Of a DNA stretch of 64,000 bases, positions 27,117-36,100 are shown one piece after another. The stretch's first letter is position 1. Each line of letters opens with the position of its first letter. Origin of the DNA: DATNPX01 sp036702975 (GTDB taxonomy: Bacteria > Cyanobacteriota > Vampirovibrionia > Obscuribacterales > Obscuribacteraceae). The notes beneath the pieces are model-generated. The model was not told the origin of the DNA. It searched no databases and saw nothing but the letters and a program-made list of their open reading frames with translations. The translations under genes were made by a program, and so were the position numbers. The stretch lies in contig DATNPX010000053.1 in assembly GCA_036702975.1 (NCBI GenBank), forward strand, positions 33,126-97,125, written 5' to 3'.

Positions 27117-28232
27117 TTAAGCGTACGAGTTGTCGCGGAATCTGAGAACGTAACTGTTTTGATAGCGACCGCCATCAGGCGCAATGCGCCCGTGGTGATC
27201 GTTTGCTCCCATCAGATTTCCACGTCTGTCTGCGCCTGTAACGACAACAATGTCACCATGATTTCTGCCACCATGTTGAGCAATAACATTTCTATTCCAG
27301 CTTCTTACGACGATGTCACCTTCACGCGCATGCGACAGCGGAAGCATGTCGAAATTTCCACTTCGCGCCATTTTTGCGCCCATGTCCCAGGCATTGCCAG
27401 AGCCCATCCACTGTCCCTGTCCCATCCGTGCCAGCGCCACCTGAACTCCAGCGGCGCAACGCCCCTGCCCTCCCATACCCGATGCGGTGCGCATGGCAGC
27501 ATCACGCAACGACGTGGCAAGGTCGGAGATTCCACCAAAAACAGCGCTGCCCAAATTTTGGAAATCGGTCAGAGGGTCGCCTCCATATTGACCCCCGGCG
27601 CCATACTGCCCCGACTGTTGACGCTCCTGCCCATACTGTTGCCACGGAAATCCAAACTGTTGCTGAACACCAAAACGATTATTTGAATGTCCGCCATCAA
27701 ATCTATAAAGGTCAGGTCTGCTATTTTGCATATTGCCTGCCCCCATGCCTGGTGGCATCTTCAGGTTCCAGCCCGCTTGAATCAAGTTGGGATTACTTTC
27801 AAGCGATGGATGTTCGCCCTTATTCAACTCGACAATCTGTTTGATTGCTTTCTCGATATCTTGATTGCCCGACGGTGCGCCACTTTCGCGCAGGGAGCGA
27901 CGGGCAATTCTCCACAAGCTTTCACCTTGCTGTACTTCATGAGTATGCCCCGCTGACTGCGACCCGTCAGTAGGGCGAGAATAGTTTTGACCCGACGCTG
28001 CGCCTCTACTGTCAAGACCGTTTAATCCTGGAGCAGCCCCTCGACCATCAGTTCCATGATCGATACTGAGAGCGGGCAGATATTTGGTGGCAGATTCGGT
28101 GCCTTGTCCCCGGGGCTCAGCGCCTCCATTTTTTAGAAGCGCTACTCTATCCACATGCGGCAGCTCTTGACGCTCCTGTCCTCCCTCGGAAGAGCGATCT
28201 TTTATGCACGGCTTTTCCTTTGTTTCGACCAA
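27117..28232 (-). CDS. LysM protein with CHAP-like amidase domain
   Basis: This 371-residue protein has an unstructured Gly/Gln-rich frame around two domains. A LysM domain (about 97-160: HEVQQGESLWRIARRSL ... NLIQAGWNLKMP) binds peptidoglycan. The C-terminal 115 residues look like a CHAP/NlpC cysteine peptidase: Cys259 in GRCAAGVQVALARMG, GDIVV at 305-309 and His325 in NHGDIVVVTGA. The start is TTG at 28232, as there is no in-frame ATG before the LysM domain. No signal peptide is seen. It probably cleaves peptidoglycan peptide cross-links. A class I box promoter lies about 80 bp upstream. Confidence 0.75.
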   Translation of the reverse strand: MVETKEKPCIKDRSSEGGQERQELPHVDRVALLKNGGAEPRGQGTESATKYLPALSIDHGTDGRGAAPGLNGLDSRGAASGQNYSRPTDGSQSAGHTHEVQQGESLWRIARRSLRESGAPSGNQDIEKAIKQIVELNKGEHPSLESNPNLIQAGWNLKMPPGMGAGNMQNSRPDLYRFDGGHSNNRFGVQQQFGFPWQQYGQERQQSGQYGAGGQYGGDPLTDFQNLGSAVFGGISDLATSLRDAAMRTASGMGGQGRCAAGVQVALARMGQGQWMGSGNAWDMGAKMARSGNFDMLPLSHAREGDIVVRSWNRNVIAQHGGRNHGDIVVVTGADRRGNLMGANDHHGRIAPDGGRYQNSYVLRFRDNSYA

Positions 28233-28317
28233 CAGAACTGACCTGGTAAGAGTGCGAATAGAACATCAGGGGAGCATCAGAAAAGATGCTTTCACAAGAC
28301 ACAAATCTAGTTCTATA

Positions 28318-28351
28318 AATATGAATCATCAACATCAAATCAGTATAAAAC
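28318..28351 (-). promoter_or_regulatory. Class I box promoter for LysM-CHAP gene
   Basis: On the minus strand GTTTTAT (28351-28345) and ATTTGAT (28340-28334) lie 11 bp apart. CATATT (28323-28318) follows after 10 nt. Confidence 0.55.
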
Positions 28352-28421
28352 GAATGCGCAAATCGACCACTGACGACTGAGACGCAGTCAGAAACATCGT
28401 TTTGCGTGAAATACGCACATG

Positions 28422-28456
28422 GTTTTACAACAGTTTTATGAATTCACCAGCACAGT
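28422..28456 (+). promoter_or_regulatory. Class I box promoter for 28493 gene
   Basis: GTTTTAC (28422-28428) and GTTTTAT (28433-28439) lie 11 bp apart, with a weak -10 CACAGT (28451-28456) after 11 nt. It is divergent from the LysM-CHAP promoter. Confidence 0.55.
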
Positions 28457-28492
28457 TGTCGCACGTAAGTAACTACTGTTAGAGGCATAAGC

Positions 28493-29035
28493 ATGGCAGC
28501 GATAGCAGACACACCTTTTCTTCACAACTCTTCGATCCACCTCGCTGAGATCTGGGGCGGTTCATCAAAGAGCGGCGACAATAGGACGTCGCTGAATAAA
28601 CTTTGCAGGCAAACGTTTTTTTCGTCAAAACCAACCGTCGAAGATTTCAAGTCAGAGGCTATTATCGGCACTATTGAAGCCAATCCGCCGGCACAAGTAA
28701 CTGTCACCGAGAGTGTTCTGAAGGAGATTAAACTTTTCGCGCAGAATTCCTGTCTGATCGATAAAGCAATTTTTGCACTGGTTCACTCTGTCGATGCCAG
28801 GTTATTCAACAGCGTCCTCAGTCAGAGTCAGAAGAGCATAGTAAAAGAAATGAATGAATCCGCCGTTGAATTAATCGAGTTAGGATTTACGCTGAAGCAG
28901 GACGATGGAATTAAAAACGGCACGATCGACTGTTCGCCCGAAAACCAATTTTCTTACGCTCCTGGTCGAACAGTGGATGGGTTTCATTCCGCCTTTCAAA
29001 TGCGTCTGCTAGCAAACGCGTTAATGTCGCTTTGA
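28493..29035 (+). CDS. Unknown soluble protein
   Basis: This 180-residue protein has no signal peptide, membrane segment or motif I recognise. It is mixed in composition with two to three predicted helices (residues 75-140). The ATG has AGAGG about 8 nt upstream. It is a single gene between two class I box promoters: its own at 28422 and that of the next gene at 29088. Confidence 0.7.
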   Translation: MAAIADTPFLHNSSIHLAEIWGGSSKSGDNRTSLNKLCRQTFFSSKPTVEDFKSEAIIGTIEANPPAQVTVTESVLKEIKLFAQNSCLIDKAIFALVHSVDARLFNSVLSQSQKSIVKEMNESAVELIELGFTLKQDDGIKNGTIDCSPENQFSYAPGRTVDGFHSAFQMRLLANALMSL

Positions 29036-29087
29036 CGGCATTGAGAACCTGCATTGTGCACTGGAGGTTTCGTATAAACCCACGCCA

Positions 29088-29122
29088 GTTTTATACCGAT
29101 TTTACAGCTGAAGATGCACCCT
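29088..29122 (+). promoter_or_regulatory. Class I box promoter for 29182 operon
   Basis: GTTTTAT (29088-29094) and ATTTTAC (29099-29105) lie 11 bp apart, with CACCCT (29117-29122) after 11 nt. Leader to the ATG is about 53 nt. Confidence 0.55.
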
Positions 29123-29181
29123 ACTGACACAGATGGCATTCCGAAAACTGAACTCACAGTTACTTCCGAGGTTCTAAAAAA

Positions 29182-30498
29182 ATGAACGAGCTAGATCGCT
29201 CCAGTCCCTTAAGAGAGTACAACCTTCACGATACTTCTGTGGCACTCAGCCAGTACCTCACCGACGACATGCAGTCTCGCGCTCGGGAAGCTGCAGGGAA
29301 GGTCGCTCCCACTCACGATTACCTCGGCGTTGCAAAAGACCTGGGCAACGGAGTGATCAACGAAGTTGTCAGCAATCCGGGACAAATGTTGGCGACCTTC
29401 GGAGAATCGGCTATGGCCGGAGCGGCGCTCCGATTCGCACCCGCTCCGGTAAGAGCAGCGATGGTTGCTGGAAGTTTGGCATATGGTGCTTATGAGTTGG
29501 GTCAAAATGCACCGAAATGGATTTCAGATGCATCAACTGTCGTGAACGGTTCAACAAGAAATGCCCTCGAACTTGCTCAAGCGCATGCCAACCTCGAACA
29601 TCTCGGTGGTGGCATTGCTGAATTCGGCGCTGGCGTCGGCGGTGTCGGAGTCGGTATGCATTTGCCAGAAATCCGCACAGCTGGTACAAGCAGCTGGAAC
29701 GCTTACAGAAACGGCGACATCACAAAGGGTCAAATTTTCCCGACCTTCAAAGAAGGATTTGGGCAGGAGGCGGCTAAAGTCGACTGGACGAAGAACCCAG
29801 ATTGGGTCAAGCCTGCCTCGGAAGCAATTAACGCAAAGGCAGCCGGAATGAAGATTTGGGGCGAGAACGCGCTGAACTCACCCGCCGTGCAAAACGCAAC
29901 TGGAGCATTGAGAACTGGCGCAGAACACGTGCGTACATTTGTCAGCGGTAAGCTCGGAAGAGGGGGCGAAGTCGAAACTCCTGCTCCTGAGTCCACACCG
30001 TCTGAAGCACCCGCACCAGCTGCATCACCAGCCGATGCATCAGCATCAGTCCAGGTGGATACAGCTGCAACACCGGCCGACGCACCAGCTGTAACACCAG
30101 GTGAAGCCCTGGATAAATCGCCAACCGCGCCAGGCGAAAGCGGCGACGCGAAAAAACGACCTGTGGCAATACGCTTAGAACCAGGTCAAGTTGAGGAAGT
30201 GGAAACTCCAGCCGAAGTACACCGTGGGACTGACGCCGCCGGGGCGCCATTTGAAGTTACCCTCGAACCCGATCACTTCGCCGCGCAGGGAGACGCTGTC
30301 GCACCAACTCCTGCTGCCGCAGAGGGTGAAGCTACCGCTGCGCCCGGAGCAGAACAACAGGGTCGAGTCATTCGCGGCGTTGATGGTGCCGGAAACGAAG
30401 TTGTGATAACAGAGGAGCCCGATCACTTCGCAGCCAAAGCGGAAGCTGCAGATGGAGCACCCACGGCCGAAAAGCTGGCGGGCGACCAGGGCACGTGA
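29182..30498 (+). CDS. Unknown protein with Gly/Ala hydrophobic segments and acidic Pro/Ala tail
   Basis: This 438-residue protein has no signal peptide. Residues about 65-115 contain Ala/Gly-rich hydrophobic helices (AMAGAALRFAPAPVRAAMVAG) and 145-165 a Gly-rich one (GAGVGGVGVGMHL). Similar segments occur in the proteins at 51425, 52992 and 56157. From residue 275 the chain is low-complexity Pro/Ala/Glu with two related units ending EEPDHFAA / LEPDHFAA. The ATG has GAGG upstream. It probably leads an operon with 30517 and 30887. No function can be assigned. Confidence 0.7.
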   Translation: MNELDRSSPLREYNLHDTSVALSQYLTDDMQSRAREAAGKVAPTHDYLGVAKDLGNGVINEVVSNPGQMLATFGESAMAGAALRFAPAPVRAAMVAGSLAYGAYELGQNAPKWISDASTVVNGSTRNALELAQAHANLEHLGGGIAEFGAGVGGVGVGMHLPEIRTAGTSSWNAYRNGDITKGQIFPTFKEGFGQEAAKVDWTKNPDWVKPASEAINAKAAGMKIWGENALNSPAVQNATGALRTGAEHVRTFVSGKLGRGGEVETPAPESTPSEAPAPAASPADASASVQVDTAATPADAPAVTPGEALDKSPTAPGESGDAKKRPVAIRLEPGQVEEVETPAEVHRGTDAAGAPFEVTLEPDHFAAQGDAVAPTPAAAEGEATAAPGAEQQGRVIRGVDGAGNEVVITEEPDHFAAKAEAADGAPTAEKLAGDQGT

Positions 30499-30516
30499 GA
30501 GGGTGCTCCCTTCATA

Positions 30517-30828
30517 ATGGGAGAGGGTCCCGAGCCACTAGAAACAATTGAAACCGGGTCAAACCAGGTCTCCTCAACCGCAAGAGTTGATGATATCACC
30601 GCAAGATCAGCAAATGGATCGAACTCACTCACTGATCAAACTACTGAAGAAATTTCAGCTAGATACGACAGATTGAGAAGACTGTCTACCAAGCAGATAA
30701 TGGAAAAGTTAATGCGAAAGGAGAAAGCGGAATCAAACCAAACTGCTTCGGTAGATGGAGACATCCTTGCTGAGCTGCTATTGAAGCGACTCGTACAAAA
30801 CAAGGGCAGTCAGGAAGCAAACGCATAA
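30517..30828 (+). CDS. Small unknown acidic protein
   Basis: This 103-residue protein has a polar N-terminal half and a basic helical C-terminal half (ISARYDRLRRLSTKQIMEKLMRKEKAE). It lies 18 bp after the preceding stop, and a GAGAGGG motif is somewhat far from the ATG. Its start continues the Pro/Glu-rich style of the previous protein, so a former fusion is possible, but I see no clear frameshift. Confidence 0.55.
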   Translation: MGEGPEPLETIETGSNQVSSTARVDDITARSANGSNSLTDQTTEEISARYDRLRRLSTKQIMEKLMRKEKAESNQTASVDGDILAELLLKRLVQNKGSQEANA

Positions 30829-30886
30829 CACATATGTCACTATCGGTAGTGGCAACAAAAGTCTTTTAACAATCGAGGAAAGTACC

Positions 30887-32161
30887 GTGAATCGTCAGCT
30901 GGATAGCCAGAATTATGAAGACAGCAGCAGATCCGAGCAAAACTGCAAGGGACGCAATGGTCGCAAGAATTCTACCGACCATGAACTGGACAAACCCGCT
31001 GACGGGTGTGATCCTCGCGTGGAAAAGTGGCACCCAGATTACAGCCTCAGCTCGAAGCACGCGAGAGAATGGCACAAGGAGAATGAAAAGAGTCGGCATC
31101 AATCACTTGATGTGCACAATGGTGTATACACCGTAAAAGCAGGTGACGCGCTGAGCACTATTGCAGCCAGGGAGTTACGGGCGGAAGGAAAAGAGGTCAA
31201 CAAAAAATCTATCGCTCATGAAGTTAAAGACATAGTTGCTCTCAATCACGAAAGATACAAAGCACTGGATTGTAATAAAGAGTATCTGGCCGCCGGTTGG
31301 CACCTCAAGATGCCGCATTCCAAGCCAGACAGCACGAAGGAGTGTCCTCCGGTAGGTGCGCAGCGCGACCAGATGCCTCCACCGCGAATGGAGCCGCAGC
31401 CCCCTGTTGCGCAGCCGATTCAGCAACCATACGATCAACCTCCACCAGATCAATATCGTCCGGCACCGCCACCGTCTTACCCGATGGAACCGCAATTCAG
31501 GCCGAATGTGCCCAATCAGCAATTTCCAATCAATCCAGGCCAAATTATTGGACAGATTATGCAGGGTCTGGGTCAACAAAATTTTGGAAATTTTGGCAAT
31601 ATCGGTCAGCCTGAATATGGTTTCCAGCGATATCAAGGCGATCAATCAAGCCTTCGCCTGGCGCAGGACCTGTTGCAAGGCAATGTGCAAGATGCAGTTC
31701 AAATGCTGCGGATCCAGATGATGCAGGGCAATGCAATTGGTGCTATTCAACAAGCCAATCAAATCGCCGAACAGTCAGCCAGACAACAAGGCTTTCATAG
31801 CCCATTGCACATTGCCGTAATGGGCGATGGTGACGTGGTCATTGTCGACCAATTTGGCAGAAGGATAGCTGAAGCCGGAAATGTGTACGGGCGCCAGGGC
31901 TACGAGGGCTATGGATATGGCGAGCCATGGCAAAGGCAGGGCTACTGGAACAATTCAAACGCAGAAAGTTATGCATATCAGCATCAGTTGCAGGAGCAAA
32001 TGAGAATGCAGCAGCTCCTTGCGCAACGACAGCAGCAGCAACAGTTGTTTCAGCAGCAGCAATTGTTTCAGCAACAACAGCCATTCCAACTTCCATTTAA
32101 CCAGTCATTCCAACAACATCATCCAAGACACCACCATCCGAACTGGCGAGCAGGCTTCTAG
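30887..32161 (+). CDS. LysM protein with Gln-rich tail
   Basis: This 424-residue protein starts at GTG 30887 behind GAGGAAAG. A charged N-terminus precedes a LysM domain (about 76-140: VYTVKAGDALSTIAARELRAEG ... EYLAAGWHLKMP) closely like that of the LysM-CHAP protein. The rest is Pro/Gln-rich, with a helical QQ-rich segment and a His-rich end (HHPRHHHP). No signal peptide is present. The pattern suggests a structural peptidoglycan-associated protein. It is the last gene of the 29182 operon. Confidence 0.75.
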   Translation: MNRQLDSQNYEDSSRSEQNCKGRNGRKNSTDHELDKPADGCDPRVEKWHPDYSLSSKHAREWHKENEKSRHQSLDVHNGVYTVKAGDALSTIAARELRAEGKEVNKKSIAHEVKDIVALNHERYKALDCNKEYLAAGWHLKMPHSKPDSTKECPPVGAQRDQMPPPRMEPQPPVAQPIQQPYDQPPPDQYRPAPPPSYPMEPQFRPNVPNQQFPINPGQIIGQIMQGLGQQNFGNFGNIGQPEYGFQRYQGDQSSLRLAQDLLQGNVQDAVQMLRIQMMQGNAIGAIQQANQIAEQSARQQGFHSPLHIAVMGDGDVVIVDQFGRRIAEAGNVYGRQGYEGYGYGEPWQRQGYWNNSNAESYAYQHQLQEQMRMQQLLAQRQQQQQLFQQQQLFQQQQPFQLPFNQSFQQHHPRHHHPNWRAGF

Positions 32162-32477
32162 CAGAACTGCTTGACATGCATCCGCTACGATTGCTTGCAA
32201 AGCAATAAGCGCTTTGCGACCGATGTTTTTACGCAGTCTCCCCGTTTGGCTGAGTCGATCAGGTTCGGCAAATTTTGCTGTGTCAGCCAGCAAAAATCCT
32301 ATTTTGGGAGGTTACCTTCCGGAACGCAACATAGCCAGGCTCCTGATTTCAACTCAGCAATGATAAGATCTGAACAGGTTCGCCTTTTTACTTGCTTACT
32401 GAGGTCGCTTCGCGTACCTCAAATAAAACTGCTTCAAAAAATGTAGAGCCAGGCGAAATAGAAAAAGGAGAGTAGTC
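32162..32477. other. Intergenic region with two hairpins
   Basis: A perfect 7-bp inverted repeat, ATTGCTT-GCA-AAGCAAT (32190-32206), follows the LysM gene and may end its transcript, although no T-run follows. A second hairpin (32400-32421: TGAGGT, CGC-TTC-GCG, T bulge, ACCTCA) lies 57 bp before the receiver gene. I see no gene and no good promoter here. Confidence 0.55.
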
Positions 32478-32852
32478 TTGGCCTCAATCCTACTTGTAGA
32501 AGACGATACGGACTTAGCTTTTGCTATCAAACTGTGGTTCGAGCGCAAGAGTCATGTGATTGAAAACGTAACAACTGGAGCCGAGGCGCTTGAGCAACTC
32601 AAATTTGAAAAGTTCGATCTCATCATCTTGGACGGACAACTACCCGATATGCTGGGCATCGACATTTGTCGCAGCTATCGAGACAGTGGCGGCATGACGC
32701 CGGTACTAATGCTTAGCGGACAATCAAACGAAGATCAGATATCCGCAGGTCTGCAAGCCGGTTCAAACGACTATCTGGCAAAACCATTTGTGATGGCTGA
32801 ACTCTCGAAGCGTATCGACGCGCTCGTACTGGTTTCAGGCGAATCGAAATAA
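32478..32852 (+). CDS. Single-domain response regulator (receiver only)
   Basis: This 124-residue protein is a stand-alone receiver: EDD at 8-10, phosphoacceptor Asp52 in ILDGQLPDM, Ser of MLSGQ, Lys of AKPF. It ends where the DNA-binding domain of OmpR-type regulators would start. Its receiver is related to those at 12152 and 26376, so it may be a truncated paralog acting by phosphotransfer or protein contact. The start is TTG 32478, with a strong AAGGAG 7 nt upstream. Confidence 0.9.
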   Translation: MASILLVEDDTDLAFAIKLWFERKSHVIENVTTGAEALEQLKFEKFDLIILDGQLPDMLGIDICRSYRDSGGMTPVLMLSGQSNEDQISAGLQAGSNDYLAKPFVMAELSKRIDALVLVSGESK

Positions 32853-33025
32853 ACACGAAATTTGTTCGCGCCTGAGTGGCACCAAACTCGGTATCACTGT
32901 TACCTGATGCAAAGCGGAACAGGCGACACTGTCAAAGCAAAATCACCTCCGAATAGTGTCTCGCAACTGGCGGTACTCTTTGGTAACAACTCGTGGAAAT
33001 TTTGGTAATAAAAATCTCGAACCAA

Positions 33026-33059
33026 GCATGACAACTTGGTAACAAGTATTCGATATAAA
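33026..33059 (+). promoter_or_regulatory. Variant box promoter for giant LysM gene
   Basis: GCATGAC (33026-33032) and TGGTAAC (33037-33043) lie 11 bp apart, with TATAAA (33054-33059) after 10 nt. Two more TGGTAAY-type copies lie upstream at about 32981 and 33003, near multiples of 11 bp. The heptamers differ from class I and II. Confidence 0.4.
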
Positions 33060-33135
33060 CAATAAGCAAGCAAGCAAGCCCGAGCTGCACCGCCAATCGA
33101 AGCGGTGTTCCGTTTCTTACCAATGGTTCTGCCAA

Positions 33136-36100
33136 ATGAGTTTAGAGTCGACCGCACCACACGATTCGAGAGCCTTAAAAGGGCATCCTGACGTGGTCGA
33201 AAAAAGCAGTAATGCTGTTCATCCCCGCAACGATCTAAACCTGACTTCATTGACTCGCGAAAATGTCGGTGGTCAAAGCGAAAGTGGTTCTATTGGTGAG
33301 AAAGTAAATCGCACTTTATCGAATCTTCGATCTGTTCTGAGCGATATGCGCGGTGGAACAGATTTGACTGATAGTTTCTCGATTCATGACGGAAGTGCTA
33401 AAGCCGTAAATTCACGCTCAGCGGCAAGCGAAGGTGCTGCAGTAAACCTTGCTGGTAATGAGTCACCTAAGAAATCCGCTGGAAAAGAAGCGGGCACAGC
33501 ACAGCCTGAATCTGCTGTAGCATCCCCGGAAGCAGGCGACTCAAAAACCAAAAAGAAACTGCAGAGTGGTCCTCAACAGTTTGTTCATGACGAAGCTGCT
33601 GCTTCTGCCGCAGAAGCTGGCCGCGCAAAAGATGCAAGTGCAACACCAGAACAGACAAAGAGAGCCACTGAATCTGGTGCCATGACATTAGCGCGGGCTG
33701 CCACTCCTGCCCTCGCAGCCGACACCAAGCACAGCGAAGCCTCCCCCATTCCAGTGCCAGCACCCGGTGTCGCTCATGTTGCCGAATTAGGCGGTCCAAA
33801 GCACCTTGAAGCTCCTGCACCAGCTCCCGCTTCCGGAGCTGGTCGCGTTGCCGAACAAGGCGGTCCAAAGCATCTCGAAGCTCCTGCCGCCGCACCAGCT
33901 CCTGCTCCCGGTGCTGCTCGGGTTGCCGAACAAGGCGGTCCAAAGCACCTCGAAGCTCCTGCACCAGCTCCCGCTCCCGGAGCTGCTCGTGTCACTGAAC
34001 AAGGCGGTCCAAAGCACGTCGAAGCTCCTGCACCAGCTCCTGCTCCGGGAGCTGCTCGTGTCGCTGAACAAGGCGGTCCAAAGCACCTCGAAGCTCCTGC
34101 ACCAGCTCCTGCTCCCGGAGCTGCTCGTGTTGCCGAACAAGGCGGTCCAAAGCACCTCGAAGCTCCTGCCGCTGCACCAGCTCCCGCTCCCGGAGCTGCT
34201 CATGTCGCCGAACAAGGCGGTCCAAAGCACCTCGAAGCTCCTGCACCAGCTCCCGCTCCCGGAACTGCTCGTGTCGCTGAACAAGGCGGTCCAAAGCACC
34301 TCGAAGCTCCTGCACCAGCTCCTGCTCCCGGAGCTGCTCGGGTTGCCGAACAAGGCGGTCCAAAGCACCTCGAAGCTCCCGCCCCAGCCCCAACTCGTAC
34401 ACTTGAGCCCGGCCCTGCCAAAGCAAACGAAAATAACGTTGCTCGCATCGAGCCACCCACCCTTAGCCACCAGCCCGGTCAACTTCACAACGCAGCGATC
34501 GAACCTCCGTCACAAGTTCGCGGAGCCCTTACGCCAGCAGCGCCTCTTGAACAAAAGCACATCGCAAGTGGAGAACCGCAATCACTAAGTCGCGCTTCTT
34601 ACGCACCAGCAGCTGAATTGAAGCACAACGCTGGACTGGAAACGCAGGGACCAAACCGTGCACCTCTCACTCAAAACGCTGGCATCGAAGCCGCTCGCAA
34701 TGCAGCTGAGCCCCAGGGATTAAATCATTCAAGCCCTACGCACATTGCAGCCGTTGAACCCACCCGCAATGCAGCTGAATCCCAGGGCTTAAATCATTCA
34801 GGACCTACGCACATTGCAGCCGGTGAACTCGCCCGCAATGCTGCTGAATCCCAGGCATTGAACCACGGTATTTCTATACCTAGTGCAGCCGCTGAACATG
34901 CGCGCGCATCCACAACCGAAACATTCGGAATCAATCACGGCGCAGCTACTCATCTTGCGGCTGGCGAGCTCCAAGGACTCAATCACGGCGCTCCTTCTTA
35001 TGCTGGTGGCACTGAGGTCAAGGAATTGGGTCACGGCGGAGCCACTCATGTGGCAGCTGGCGAACTTCAAGCACTCAATCACGGTGCTCCTTCTCAGGTT
35101 GGTGGCGCTGACGTCAAGGAACTAGGTCGCGGAGCCACTCATGTGGCCGCTGGCGAACTTCAAGCATTCAATCACGGTGCTCCTTCTCAGGTTGGTGGCG
35201 CTGAAATCAAGGATTTGGGTCGCGGAGCCGCTATTCATGTGGCCGCTGGCGAGCTTCAAGCACTCAATCACGGTGCTCCTTCTCAGGTTGGTGGCGCTGA
35301 CGTCAAGGAACTGGGTCGCGGAGCCGCTACTCATATTGCTGCTGGCGAACCCCAAGCACTCAATCACGGAGTTCCAACTCACGTTGCCGCTAACGAATTT
35401 CAAGGATTCAATCATCTAAATACTCTTGGGCGCTCGAGTGATTCCGCGGAGCCGCATAGTGCTAGTAGAACGCCAATCGCCGAGCTTCAGGCGCTTAACC
35501 ATGCTGGGGCCGCACGCGCCGCCGAAACAGCGATTGAGAATCACGCAGTCGCTCTTGGACGCAAAGACGAGCCGACAAATCAGTTCAACAGTGCTGCTGC
35601 CGGACTGGAAGGACGTCGCAATAATTTCGAAGGTATTCGTCCAATGCAGACAGCCGGTCTGAACTCTGCTCAAGGCAATCCACTGGCACCAGAAGGATTT
35701 AAAAATGATCTGCGACTGCCTGCAAACGAAACACTTTCTCGCTCACAAACCACTGACACCGCAGGATCAACCAAATGGGAATCAGCTTTGAATCAGCTCC
35801 GACAAGAAAAAGAAGTAGCAAACGTTAAAGGCGAAAGAGTCAATGCGACACAAATCGCCATGAACGAAAAAGTGGTTCAAAATTCGCGTCTCGAAGCAGC
35901 CCAAGTGCAGTCTATCGAAAAGGGACAGATCAACAAAATCGAAGCACCACTCGTCAATCCCGCACGTGAGACCAATATTCGCGTTGAAAATACTGTTCCA
36001 ACAGCGCAAGTTAAAGACTCGACCGTTAATACTCGCACTGAGTTCGTGCCGGTACAAATACCAACTCGACGCGAAAGTCAGGACAGTTCAAAATCAGATA

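Noticed and set aside
32171..32446. 91-codon frame before the receiver gene
   Set aside because: TTG start, no ribosome site, and it crosses two hairpins.
33787..34588. Long open frames in other frames of the giant LysM gene
   Set aside because: They are shadows of GC-rich near-identical repeats; the in-frame protein has domains and a stop that fit.
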